Of a stretch of 32,253 bases of DNA, positions 24,513 to 32,195 are shown in pieces; within the stretch, counting starts at the first letter, position 1, and each line of letters begins with the position of its first letter. This DNA is from Hydrogenophaga sp. (GTDB lineage Bacteria; Pseudomonadota; Gammaproteobacteria; Burkholderiales; Burkholderiaceae_C): assembly GCF_018780385.1 (NCBI RefSeq), contig NZ_JADMJO010000118.1, positions 1 to 32,253 on the forward strand, given 5' to 3'. Below the pieces are notes generated by a model, which was given only the letters and a program-made list of their open reading frames with translations, was not told the origin of the DNA and did no database searches. A program made the position numbers and the translations under genes.

Positions 24513-25213
24513 CAGTTGAGCATGGTTTCGATGCGGTCGGCCGTGATGAAGCCCGGCACCCGGGTGTCGTTGGTGAAGATCATGGTGGGCGTGCCCTTGA
24601 TGCCGTGCTTGCTGGCCAGGCGGCTGTTTCGATCGATGGCGGCGGTGTCGCAGGTGGCGGCGGCGGGCGGCTGGTTGTTCGACATCCAGGCGCTGTAGGT
24701 TTTGGCTTTGTCCTTGGCGCACCAGATGCGGCGCGCTTTCTCCACCGAGTCCGGGCCGAGCACGGGGATGAGGAAGACATGCACCGTCACGTTGTCGAGA
24801 TCGGCGAACTCCTGGTGCAGCTTTTTGCAGTAACCGCAATTCGGGTCTTCAAACACCGCCATCTTGCGTTTGCCGTTGCCACGCACCAGGGTGAAGGCGT
24901 CCTTCATGGGCAGGTCCTTGAAGGCGAGCGCGGTGAGCTTGTCCAGGCGTTGTTCGGTCAGGTTGACACGTCCCCGGGTGTCGATCAGCGCGCCCTGAAT
25001 CACGTAGTTGCCCTCTGCGTCGGTGTAGAAGATGTCGCTGCCGTTGATCCGCACCTCGAAGATGCCCGGCATCGGCGTCTTGCTCACCTCGTCGATCGTT
25101 GGCAATTTGGGCAGGCGCTCGGCGAGGTTCTTGCGGATGGTGGCTTCCTGCGCCAGCGCGCTCAGGGAGATGGCGCTCAGCGCCAGCAGCAACAGGGACT
25201 TGAAGAGTTTCAT
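24512..25213 (-). CDS. dsbC: Thiol:disulfide interchange protein DsbC
   Basis: 233 aa periplasmic disulfide isomerase. Signal peptide 1-21 (LLLLALSAISLSALA, cleavage before QEA). N-terminal dimerisation domain about 22-85, then a thioredoxin-fold domain with the active site DPNCGYCKK (C126, C129), a second cysteine pair (WCAKDK, ATCDT) and the cis-proline loop GTPT. It shuffles non-native disulfides in exported proteins and is kept reduced by DsbD (not in window). It is 41 bp downstream of the ubiH-like gene and coupled to the DUF3429 gene. Confidence 0.95.
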   Translation of the reverse strand: MKLFKSLLLLALSAISLSALAQEATIRKNLAERLPKLPTIDEVSKTPMPGIFEVRINGSDIFYTDAEGNYVIQGALIDTRGRVNLTEQRLDKLTALAFKDLPMKDAFTLVRGNGKRKMAVFEDPNCGYCKKLHQEFADLDNVTVHVFLIPVLGPDSVEKARRIWCAKDKAKTYSAWMSNNQPPAAATCDTAAIDRNSRLASKHGIKGTPTMIFTNDTRVPGFITADRIETMLN

Positions 25214-25254
25214 CGTGGGGGCGCTCAGAGGCGATCGGGGAACAAAAAGGGGAT

Positions 25255-26418
25255 TCAGGCCGCTTGGCCCATGGCTTGCCGCGCCAGCCAGCGCTTCACC
25301 GGGCCGCTGCGGTTGAAGCTGGTCAGGCCCCAGTTGCGCAGCGCCTGCACGCGGCTGTCTTCATGGGAAAACAGGCCAAACAAACCGTCGGTGACCCAGC
25401 CCATGGCACTCACCTCGGCCGCGCGCGCGCGCTCGTAGCGGCGCAGCAGCTTCAGGTCACCGAGCTCGCGCCAGTACTCGCGCGCGTGCAGCACACGGGC
25501 GAGTTCGGCCGCATCGGCCAGCCCCACGTTGAGACCCTGGCCCGCCAGCGGGTGCATGGCGTGCGCCGCATCACCCGCCAGTGCCACACCGCCAGTGGCG
25601 TTGCGGGTGATCCAGCGTTGTGCGCGCGAGAGTTCGAGGGGCCAGGCTTGGGCGGGACTTTCCATGTGCAAGGTGCCCAGGGTGTTGGCGCTGCGCGCCT
25701 GCACCGCCTGAGCCAGGACGGAGGGATCGGATTGCAGCCACACGTCGGCCTGCTCTGCAGGTACTGACCACACCAGCGCCACCGAGTTCCCTTGTGCACC
25801 GCCCAGGGGCAGCAAGGCCATGACTTCGCCTTGGGCGAACCACTGGCGCGCCACGCCACCGTGCGGCAATTCGCAGCGCAACCGCGCCGCCACCGCCTTG
25901 TGGGGGTAGGGGCGAACATCAAAGGCCAGGCCCAGTTGCTCGCGGGTCTGGCTGCGTTTTCCCTCGCACACCACGGTGAGCGCAGCGGCCGGGGTCTCGG
26001 TCATGCGCTCGATGCCGCCTTGAAACCCCACGGCATCGCTCAGGCGCTGCTCCAGCGCGGGCACGTCCACGATCCAGGTGAGGGCCTCGCTGCCCTGGTC
26101 GCTGGCGGAGAACTTCAACTCACCGCCGTCGTCACCCCAGACCTGCATGTCGCTCACCGGGGTGATGGGGGTGGGGCGCGGGTCGCTGGCGTCGGCTTCG
26201 GGCCAGGCGCGCACCGAGCGCAGCAACTCGCGCGAAGCGTTGTTCAGGGCGTAGGCGCGCACGTCGGGGGTGTCCGTGCTGCGCGGGTTGCCGACCAGCG
26301 CCACGCGCAGTCGATCGCGGGCCAGCAGCAAGGCCAATGTCTGGCCCACCACACCGGCTCCCTGCACGGCGACATCAAAACGCCGGGCCGTACCGGTTCG
26401 CGGGGGTGTTGCATTCAT
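25255..26418 (-). CDS. UbiH/UbiF/COQ6-family FAD monooxygenase
   Basis: 387 aa flavin hydroxylase of the ubiquinone biosynthesis family. FAD Rossmann motif GAGVVG (20-25). The second FAD motif GDAAHAMHPLAGQGLNVGLAD is at about 280-300, which fits UbiH/UbiF/VisC. Which ring position it hydroxylates (C1, C5 or C6) cannot be read from sequence, so I give no symbol. It is the first gene of the leftward operon. There is no Shine-Dalgarno upstream of the ATG. TAAAAT on the minus strand at 26430-26425 would place the start site at or next to the ATG (leaderless), but no -35 is obvious. Confidence 0.92.
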   Translation of the reverse strand: MNATPPRTGTARRFDVAVQGAGVVGQTLALLLARDRLRVALVGNPRSTDTPDVRAYALNNASRELLRSVRAWPEADASDPRPTPITPVSDMQVWGDDGGELKFSASDQGSEALTWIVDVPALEQRLSDAVGFQGGIERMTETPAAALTVVCEGKRSQTREQLGLAFDVRPYPHKAVAARLRCELPHGGVARQWFAQGEVMALLPLGGAQGNSVALVWSVPAEQADVWLQSDPSVLAQAVQARSANTLGTLHMESPAQAWPLELSRAQRWITRNATGGVALAGDAAHAMHPLAGQGLNVGLADAAELARVLHAREYWRELGDLKLLRRYERARAAEVSAMGWVTDGLFGLFSHEDSRVQALRNWGLTSFNRSGPVKRWLARQAMGQAA

Positions 26419-26439
26419 GTGGGGATTTTAGGAGCAGGG

Positions 26440-26452
26440 CACAATCCGGGCC
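26440..26452 (+). promoter_or_regulatory. Candidate -10 for MOSC gene
   Basis: CACAAT at 26440-26445 is followed by CCGGGC, a GC-rich discriminator. Start would be about 26452, a 66-nt leader. No good -35 was found. Confidence 0.35.
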
Positions 26453-26518
26453 TCTCACGGGCCAAACCCCTGCGGGTCGCCCCGACTTTCCCCTCCCGAC
26501 CTTGCTGCACACCCCGCC

Positions 26519-27415
26519 ATGAACCCAGCCGCTACCCCCGCCGCCGATGTGCAGGCCACCATCGAAGAACTCTGGGTCTACCCGGTCAAGTCCTGCGCAG
26601 GCATCCAGCTGCCCGAGGCCGAGCTGACCGACACCGGCCTGCTGTACGACCGTGCCTGGATGGTGGTGGATGCCGAGGGCGAATTCGTCAGCCAGCGCGA
26701 GCTGCCCCGCATGGCGCTGATCCAGCCGTCGTTCAAGATGGGCCAGCTGATGCTGCGCGCGCCGGGCATGCTGTCCTTGCATCTGGGGCTGGACGTGGCC
26801 GAAGGCCCGCTCAAGGTGCGGGTGTGGGACGACGCGGTGGACGCGTACGACATGGGCGATGTGGCGGCGCAGTGGTTCAGCGACTTTCTCGGGCCGGACG
26901 CACCGGGCCACCTGAAACGGCTGCGGCTGGCGCGTTTTGACCCCGATGTGAAACGTCCCTGCGATCCCGCCTGGACCGGCGGACGCGAGGCCACGACCCA
27001 GTTCGCCGACGGTTTTGGCCTGCTGGTCACCAGCAACGGCTCGCTGGCCGATCTCAATGCGCGCCTGGTGGCCGCCGGCCACGCGCCGGTTGACACGCGC
27101 CGTTTCCGGCCCAACATCGTGCTGGGTGGCATTGAGTCGCACGATGAGGACCGCGTGGGTGCCATGACCATCACCACCGACGACAGCGCTGCGGTGATCG
27201 AGCCGGTGAAGCCCTGCGGCCGCTGCCCCATTCCCAACATCGATCCCACAACCGCTATCGCCAGCCCGGCGGTGAGCGACACGCTGCAGGCCTACCGGCA
27301 GGACCCGCGTCTGAAGGGCGCGGTCACCTTCGGCATGAACGCCATCGTGATTGAGGGTGATGGACAAGTGCTCCGCGTGGGGCAGAAGGTCACGGCAGAC
27401 TGGAAGTTCGACTGA
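26519..27415 (+). CDS. MOSC domain-containing protein (YcbX/mARC-type)
   Basis: 298 aa with N-terminal MOSC beta-barrel (WVYPVKSCAGIQL, about 17-29) and C-terminal MOSC domain (RFRPNIVLGG, then PCGRCPIPNIDPTT at about 235-248, whose Cys is the likely molybdenum ligand). Such proteins bind molybdenum cofactor and reduce N-hydroxylated bases and similar compounds with electrons from a reductase. E. coli YcbX has an extra C-terminal 2Fe-2S ferredoxin domain (369 aa). This protein ends before that, so electrons must come from a separate protein. There is no good ribosome-binding site before the ATG. A CACAAT -10 candidate is upstream. Confidence 0.9.
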   Translation: MNPAATPAADVQATIEELWVYPVKSCAGIQLPEAELTDTGLLYDRAWMVVDAEGEFVSQRELPRMALIQPSFKMGQLMLRAPGMLSLHLGLDVAEGPLKVRVWDDAVDAYDMGDVAAQWFSDFLGPDAPGHLKRLRLARFDPDVKRPCDPAWTGGREATTQFADGFGLLVTSNGSLADLNARLVAAGHAPVDTRRFRPNIVLGGIESHDEDRVGAMTITTDDSAAVIEPVKPCGRCPIPNIDPTTAIASPAVSDTLQAYRQDPRLKGAVTFGMNAIVIEGDGQVLRVGQKVTADWKFD

Positions 27416-27431
27416 TCCCGACCCCCACCCG

Positions 27432-27445
27432 TAAAATCGCGGGTT
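27432..27445 (+). promoter_or_regulatory. Candidate -10 region of ychF
   Basis: TAAAAT at 27432-27437 is followed by CGCGGG. The start would be about 27444, 26 bp upstream of the ATG. A TTCGAC at 27407-27412 would be a -35 with a long 19-bp spacer, so the assignment is weak. Confidence 0.45.
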
Positions 27446-27470
27446 CCCCGACCGATCCGAAAGTTTTTCC

Positions 27471-28562
27471 ATGAGTCTCCAATGCGGCATCGTGGGCCTG
27501 CCCAACGTGGGCAAGTCCACCCTTTTCAACGCGCTGACCAAAGCCGGTATCGCGGCCGAGAACTACCCCTTCTGCACCATCGAACCCAACACCGGCGTGG
27601 TGGAGGTGCCCGACCCGCGCCTGGCCCAGTTGGCTGCCATCGTCGAGCCCGAGCGTGTCGTGCCGGCCATCGTGGAGTTCGTGGACATCGCCGGTCTGGT
27701 GGCGGGCGCGAGCACCGGTGAAGGCCTGGGCAACAAATTCCTCGCGCACATCCGCGAGACCGACGCGATCGTCAACGTGGTGCGCTGCTTCGAAGACGAC
27801 AACGTGATCCACGTGGCCAACAAGGTCGACCCGATCGCCGACATCGAGGTCATCCTCACCGAGCTCTGCCTGGCCGATCTGGCTGCCGTGGAAAAGGCGC
27901 TGCACCGCGTGAACAAGACCGCGCGTTCGGGTGACAAGGAGTCCATCAAGCAGGTGGCCATTCTGGAGAAATGCCAGGCCGCGCTCAACAACACGCAGCC
28001 GGTGCGCACCATTGACTTCAGCAAGGAAGAGCAGGCGCAGCTCAAGCAGTTCTTCCTGATCACCGCCAAACCCGCCATGTTCGTGGCCAACGTGGCCGAA
28101 GACGGCTTCGAGAACAACCCTTTCCTGGACCGGCTGCGCGACTTTGCCGCGAAGCAGAACGCGCCCGTAGTGGCCATCTGCGCCAAGATCGAGGCCGAGC
28201 TCTCCGAGATGGACGACGCCGACCGGCTCGAATTCCTCAAGGAGCTGGGTCAGGACGAGCCGGGCCTGAACCGCCTGATCCGTGCCGCCTACCAGTTGCT
28301 CGGTTTGCAGACCTACTTCACCGCCGGGGTGAAAGAGGTGCGTGCCTGGACCATCCATGTGGGCGACACCGGCCCGCAGGCCGCGGGTGTGATCCACACC
28401 GATTTCGAGAAGGGCTACATCCGCGCGCAGACCATCGCCTTCGACGACTTCGTCAACTTCAAGGGCGAACAGGGTGCGAAGGACGCGGGCAAGATGCGCG
28501 CCGAAGGCAAGGAATACGTTGTCAAGGACGGCGACGTGATGAACTTCCTGTTCAGCAGCTGA
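27471..28562 (+). CDS. ychF: Redox-regulated ATPase YchF (OLA1 family)
   Basis: 363 aa universally conserved Obg-related P-loop NTPase that hydrolyses ATP rather than GTP. P-loop GLPNVGKS (9-16), switch and G3 [10 protein letters not shown] (about 72-81), and NVAEDG in place of the NKxD guanine motif, which fits YchF ATP preference. Coiled-coil-like insertion (about 130-185) and a C-terminal TGS domain ([18 protein letters not shown] through GDVMNFLF) complete the family layout. It binds the ribosome and is linked to oxidative stress responses. The next gene starts 8 bp after the stop. Confidence 0.97.
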   Translation: MSLQCGIVGLPNVGKSTLFNALTKAGIAAENYPFCTIEPNTGVVEVPDPRLAQLAAIVEPERVVPAIVEFVDIAGLVAGASTGEGLGNKFLAHIRETDAIVNVVRCFEDDNVIHVANKVDPIADIEVILTELCLADLAAVEKALHRVNKTARSGDKESIKQVAILEKCQAALNNTQPVRTIDFSKEEQAQLKQFFLITAKPAMFVANVAEDGFENNPFLDRLRDFAAKQNAPVVAICAKIEAELSEMDDADRLEFLKELGQDEPGLNRLIRAAYQLLGLQTYFTAGVKEVRAWTIHVGDTGPQAAGVIHTDFEKGYIRAQTIAFDDFVNFKGEQGAKDAGKMRAEGKEYVVKDGDVMNFLFSS

Positions 28563-28570
28563 ACGCCGAC

Positions 28571-29344
28571 ATGTCGCAACCCGGCCAGCCCGAACCGCAA
28601 CGCCTGGCCAAACGCCTGGCCGCGCAACTGCCATGCTCGCGCAGCGACGCTGAAAACTACATCGCCGGTGGCTGGGTGCGGGTGGACGGCGTGGTGATGG
28701 AAGAGCCCATGGAGCGGGTGCGCGACGACCAGACCGTGTTGCTGGACCCGAAGGCCAGGCTGGAGCCGCTGGAGTCGATGACGCTGATCTGGCACAAACC
28801 GGCCACCCGGGTGCTGCCCGACGAGCCGCTGCTGCCCGACGCGTTGGCCGCCAAATGGTTCACCAACGCCAACCGCTTCAAAGGTGACCGCTCGGGCGTG
28901 CGCCCACTCAAGGCGCACCTGCACAAGCTGCTGCCGGTGTCGCCGCTGGGCACCAAGGCCAGCGGTCTGATGGTGTTCACCCAGAACCCGGGCGTGGCGC
29001 GCAAGATGACCGACGACGCGGGACAACTGGAGCACGAGTGGCTGGCCGAAGTGGCGGCCGATCCCGAGCTGGAAGACGAGGCCCGGCGCGACGCGGTGCT
29101 CAAGTCATTGGGCAAGGCGCTGTTCTTTGACGGCTGGGCCGTGCCCTCGGCGCGCGCCAGCTGGCAGAGCGAACTGCGCCTGCGCTTGGCCATCAAGGGC
29201 AACCGAACGGGCCAGGTGGCGCACCTGTGTGAGCGCGCCGGTCTGCAGCTCACCGCCTTGCGCCGCCTGCGACTGGGCCGCATTTCGCTGGCCGGATTGC
29301 CGGTCGGTGAGTGGCGCTACCTGCTGCCCTACGAACGCTTCTGA
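28571..29344 (+). CDS. S4-domain RsuA/RluB-like protein with lost catalytic aspartate
   Basis: 257 aa. The N-terminal S4 RNA-binding domain (about 10-60: RLAKRLAAQLPCSRSDAENYIAGG, then RVDGVVM) precedes a pseudouridine-synthase-like domain ending LAIKGNRTGQVAHLCERAGL, RLRLGRISLAGLPVGEWRYL, which matches the RsuA/RluB C-terminal signature. Where active family members have the catalytic GRLDxxTSGL, this protein reads SPLGTKASGL. The position of the catalytic Asp is G127 (GGC, 28949-28951). It is therefore predicted inactive as a pseudouridine synthase and may act as an RNA-binding protein. It follows ychF by 8 bp and its 3' end overlaps the convergent MFS gene by 16 bp. Confidence 0.85.
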   Translation: MSQPGQPEPQRLAKRLAAQLPCSRSDAENYIAGGWVRVDGVVMEEPMERVRDDQTVLLDPKARLEPLESMTLIWHKPATRVLPDEPLLPDALAAKWFTNANRFKGDRSGVRPLKAHLHKLLPVSPLGTKASGLMVFTQNPGVARKMTDDAGQLEHEWLAEVAADPELEDEARRDAVLKSLGKALFFDGWAVPSARASWQSELRLRLAIKGNRTGQVAHLCERAGLQLTALRRLRLGRISLAGLPVGEWRYLLPYERF

Positions 29345-30495
29345 GCCCGGGCGGCCCACACGCTCAGGCCCATGGCCAGCACCAGCACCACCAGCCCCAC
29401 CTGGTTCAGGCTGAGCATGCGCCCTTGCGCAATCATCAGCCCGCCCAGCGCCGCCCCCATGGCCTGACCGGCGTACATGGCCGAGGTGTTGAGCGCCACC
29501 GTGGCGGGCGCCAGCGCCGGGGAGATGTGCACCAGCCTGGCCTGCTGCGCCGAGTTCACCGCGAAGCAACCCAGCGCCCACGGCACCAGCACCAGCGCCT
29601 GTTGCCAGATGCCTCCCTGGCCCAAGGGCCACAGCAGCAGGCTCAGCACGATCAGGCCGAGCGCGATGAACACGGCGCGTGGTGCGCCGATGCGGTCGAT
29701 CGAGCGCGACATGCCCACGTTGCCCGCGAGACCAAAGGCACCGAACCACAGAAACATGAGCGAGAGCGCACCACCGCCCAGCCCCAGCGTTTGCAGGAAG
29801 TAGGGCGCGAAGTACGAGAACAGTGTGAACTGCCCGAAGGCGGAGAGCAGCGTCACGCCCACGGCGAACATCAAGGGAGCGGAGCCCAGCGTGGCTTGCC
29901 AGGCCTGGCGCGACAGGGCGGCGGGCCGGATGCCGTTGGGCATCTCGCGCCAGACCCAGGCGGCGCTGGCCGCCGACATCAGCGCCACCAGGCCGAACGC
30001 CCAGCGCCAGCCCAACGTGCCACCGATCCAGGCCGACAGCGGCATGCCCATGACCGAGGCCACCGACCAGCCGAGGAACACGAACGTGATGGCGCGCCCG
30101 CGCTGGTCGGGTCGCACCAACAGACCGACGCACGCCGCGGCCTGGGGTGTGAAGACCGCCGGTGAGATGACGGCCAGCACACGCAGCGGCAGCAGGCTCG
30201 CGTAACTCGGCGCCAGCGCACAGGCCGCGGTGAGCAAGCCGTACCAGAGCAGGGAGAGCGTGAGCAGGCGGCGGCGGTCCCAGCCGGCCACCAGGCTGGC
30301 GAAGGCCGGCGCACCCAGGCCCATGAGGATGGCCGCCGCGGTGATGAGCTGACCGGCCTGCGGGATCGACACGTTCAGCGACGTGCTGATGTCGGTCAGC
30401 GTGCCCGGCACCACCATCACCCCGGTGCCGATCACGAAGTTGCCGACCATCAAGGCCCAGAGGGCGCGGGGCAGACGCGGTTGGTGGTTGCTCAT
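29329..30495 (-). CDS. Major facilitator superfamily transporter (YdhP/AraJ-like)
   Basis: 388 aa with twelve predicted helices. MFS motif A-like loop GWDRRRLLTL (after helix 2), FTPQAAACVGLLVRPDQRGRAITFVFLGWS and GMPLSAWIGGTLGWRWAF place it in the drug:H+ antiporter-1 group. The efflux substrate is unknown. The start ATG at 30495 overlaps the upstream gene's stop (ATGA). An open frame extends far upstream through the antisense strand and is ignored. The last 16 bp overlap the convergent S4 gene's end. Confidence 0.9.
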   Translation of the reverse strand: MSNHQPRLPRALWALMVGNFVIGTGVMVVPGTLTDISTSLNVSIPQAGQLITAAAILMGLGAPAFASLVAGWDRRRLLTLSLLWYGLLTAACALAPSYASLLPLRVLAVISPAVFTPQAAACVGLLVRPDQRGRAITFVFLGWSVASVMGMPLSAWIGGTLGWRWAFGLVALMSAASAAWVWREMPNGIRPAALSRQAWQATLGSAPLMFAVGVTLLSAFGQFTLFSYFAPYFLQTLGLGGGALSLMFLWFGAFGLAGNVGMSRSIDRIGAPRAVFIALGLIVLSLLLWPLGQGGIWQQALVLVPWALGCFAVNSAQQARLVHISPALAPATVALNTSAMYAGQAMGAALGGLMIAQGRMLSLNQVGLVVLVLAMGLSVWAARAQKRS

Positions 30496-30974
30496 CCCTG
30501 ATAGACGCCGGGAAAGAACCAGAGCAGCGCCGCCGTCATGGTGAGGTAGCGAGCGAACTTGCCGATGGCCATGTACGCCAGGCAGGGCCAGAAAGGAAAC
30601 TTCATCCAGCCCGCCACGGCGCACAGCGGGTCGCCCACCACCGGTAGCCAGGCCAGCAGGCAGGCCTTGGGGCCGAAGCGCTCCAGCCACGCCAGTGCTC
30701 GCACATCGACATGGCTCCCGCGCGCGCGGTCCACCACCTTGTGCGTGCCCAGGCCCATGAACCAACTCACCCCGCCACCCAGTGTGTTGCCAGCCGTGGC
30801 CACCAGGATGGCGGGCCAGAAAAGTTCCGGGTTGAGCTTGATGAGACCGAACACCGCGGGCTCCGAGCCCACCGGCAACAGGGTGGCCGAAACGAACGAC
30901 ACCACGAACACGGTGCTCAGCCCGAATTCGGGCAAGGCCAGCAGTTGCATCAGGTGGTTGGACCAGTCGGGCAT
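30492..30974 (-). CDS. YqaA-family (DedA-like, VTT) membrane protein
   Basis: 160 aa inner-membrane protein of the DedA/YqaA type. It has hydrophobic segments FGLSTVFVVSFVSATLLPVG (20-residue helix), PAILVATAGNTLGGGVSWFMG with the family G-N-x-x-G motif, and YMAIGKFARYLTMTAALL. The family is linked to lipid scramblase or envelope homeostasis functions, but the role of YqaA-type members is not defined. The ATG at 30974 has no Shine-Dalgarno and lies 9 bp downstream of a terminator-like hairpin. M9 (30950) is an alternative start. It is coupled to the MFS gene by ATGA. Confidence 0.85.
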   Translation of the reverse strand: MPDWSNHLMQLLALPEFGLSTVFVVSFVSATLLPVGSEPAVFGLIKLNPELFWPAILVATAGNTLGGGVSWFMGLGTHKVVDRARGSHVDVRALAWLERFGPKACLLAWLPVVGDPLCAVAGWMKFPFWPCLAYMAIGKFARYLTMTAALLWFFPGVYQG

Positions 30975-30983
30975 GGGCAGCAG

Positions 30984-31007
30984 AAAAAAACGCCGTCGGT
31001 CGGCGTT
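30984..31007 (-). terminator. Terminator-like hairpin upstream of the yqaA-like start
   Basis: On the minus strand AACGCCG (31007-31001), loop ACCGA, CGGCGTT (30995-30989) then five more T residues. This has the form of an intrinsic terminator and ends 9 bp before the ATG at 30974. No minus-strand gene precedes it, so it could be an attenuator in the leader of the yqaA-like gene, or a block on transcription entering from the antisense of dusB. Confidence 0.6.
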
Positions 31008-31064
31008 GTGGGTGGCGTTGCGCGTGGTGGTTTGTGAAATGCGAAAGCAAGGGTTCGGATATCG

Positions 31065-31097
31065 CCTGCTGAAAAAACAGGCAGGTAGAATCGCGGT
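31065..31097 (+). promoter_or_regulatory. dusB-fis promoter region
   Basis: TAGAAT at 31085-31090 followed by CGCGGT would give a start at about 31097 and a 67-nt leader. Just upstream CCTGCTG/CAGGCAGG (31065-31085) forms an imperfect hairpin around a run of six A. No -35 was found at normal spacing. In E. coli the dusB-fis promoter is stringently controlled through its GC-rich discriminator, which matches what is seen. Confidence 0.45.
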
Positions 31098-31163
31098 CCT
31101 TCGCATCCCGCATTGGCTGGGTTGGCGAAGGCCACTTCCATCCACCCGCATTCTCCCACCGCC

Positions 31164-32195
31164 ATGCACATCGGGGCCTTCACCCTGCCCAATGCCCTGT
31201 TCGTCGCGCCCATGGCGGGTGTGACCGACCGGCCGTTTCGCAAGCTGTGCAAGCGACTGGGCGCTGGCTATGCCGTGAGCGAGATGGTGACCTCGCGCCC
31301 CGATCTGCAGGACAGTCTGAAGACATCGCGCCGCGCCAACCACGAGGGCGAAGCCGCGCCGATCGCGGTGCAGATCGCCGGCACCGATGCGCAGATGATG
31401 GCCGACGCCGCGCGCTACAACATCGACCGCGGCGCGCAGATCATCGACATCAACATGGGTTGCCCGGCCAAGAAGGTCTGCAACAAATGGGCCGGCTCCG
31501 CGCTCATGCAGGACGAGGCCTTGGCCATCGAGATCGTGCAGGCCGTGGTGGCGGCTTGCCAGCCGCACGGCGTGCCCGTCACGCTCAAGATGCGCACCGG
31601 CTGGTGTGCCAGCGTGCGCAACGCGCCCACGCTCGCGCTGGCCGCCGAGTCCGCCGGCGTGCAGATGCTCACCGTGCACGGCCGCACGCGCGAGCAGGGC
31701 TACAAAGGTCAGGCCGAGCACGACACCGTGGCCCACATCAAGAGCCGGGTGCGCATTCCGGTGGTCGCCAACGGTGACATCAACAGCCCCGAGCAGGCGC
31801 GTGAGGTGCTGCGCCGCACCGGCGCCGATGCCATCATGATCGGCCGCGCCGCTCAAGGGCGACCCTGGATCTTTCGCGAGATCTCGCACTTCCTGGCCAC
31901 TGGCGAACACCTGCCGCCGCCCGATCTGGCCGATGTCCGTGGCTGGCTGCTGGACCACCTGCACGACCACTACGACCTCTACGGCGAATTCACCGGCGTG
32001 CGCAGCGCGCGCAAGCACCTGGGCTGGTACGCGCAGTCGCTGCCGTTGCCCGCGGGTGCCGCCGCCGTGTTCCGGGCGCGTGTGAACACCACCACCACGG
32101 TGGACGAGCAGCTTCGCTGCGTGAGCGAGAGCCTGGACGAGTGGTCCAGCGAAACAACAACAACCCCGAGAGACGACTGGAAACTGGCCGCATGA
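31164..32195 (+). CDS. dusB: tRNA-dihydrouridine synthase DusB
   Basis: 343 aa FMN-dependent enzyme that reduces uridine to dihydrouridine in tRNA D-loops (position 17 for E. coli DusB). N-terminal MAGVTDRPFRKLC (17-29), catalytic cysteine C100 in DINMGCPAKKV, KMRTGW, and the flavin-binding VHGRTREQGYKG and DAIMIGRAAQGRPW are all family signatures. The ATG at 31164 starts in MHIGAFTLPNALFVAPM. A TTG further upstream (31113) would add 17 residues without family support. No clear Shine-Dalgarno. The stop overlaps the fis start as ATGA, the same dusB-fis arrangement as in E. coli. Confidence 0.95.
   Translation: MHIGAFTLPNALFVAPMAGVTDRPFRKLCKRLGAGYAVSEMVTSRPDLQDSLKTSRRANHEGEAAPIAVQIAGTDAQMMADAARYNIDRGAQIIDINMGCPAKKVCNKWAGSALMQDEALAIEIVQAVVAACQPHGVPVTLKMRTGWCASVRNAPTLALAAESAGVQMLTVHGRTREQGYKGQAEHDTVAHIKSRVRIPVVANGDINSPEQAREVLRRTGADAIMIGRAAQGRPWIFREISHFLATGEHLPPPDLADVRGWLLDHLHDHYDLYGEFTGVRSARKHLGWYAQSLPLPAGAAAVFRARVNTTTTVDEQLRCVSESLDEWSSETTTTPRDDWKLAA

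Noticed and set aside
31065..31085. Hairpin CCTGCTG/CAGGCAGG as a terminator
   Set aside because: The six A residues are in its loop rather than a T-run after the stem, and it sits at the dusB -10, so it is noted only as promoter structure.
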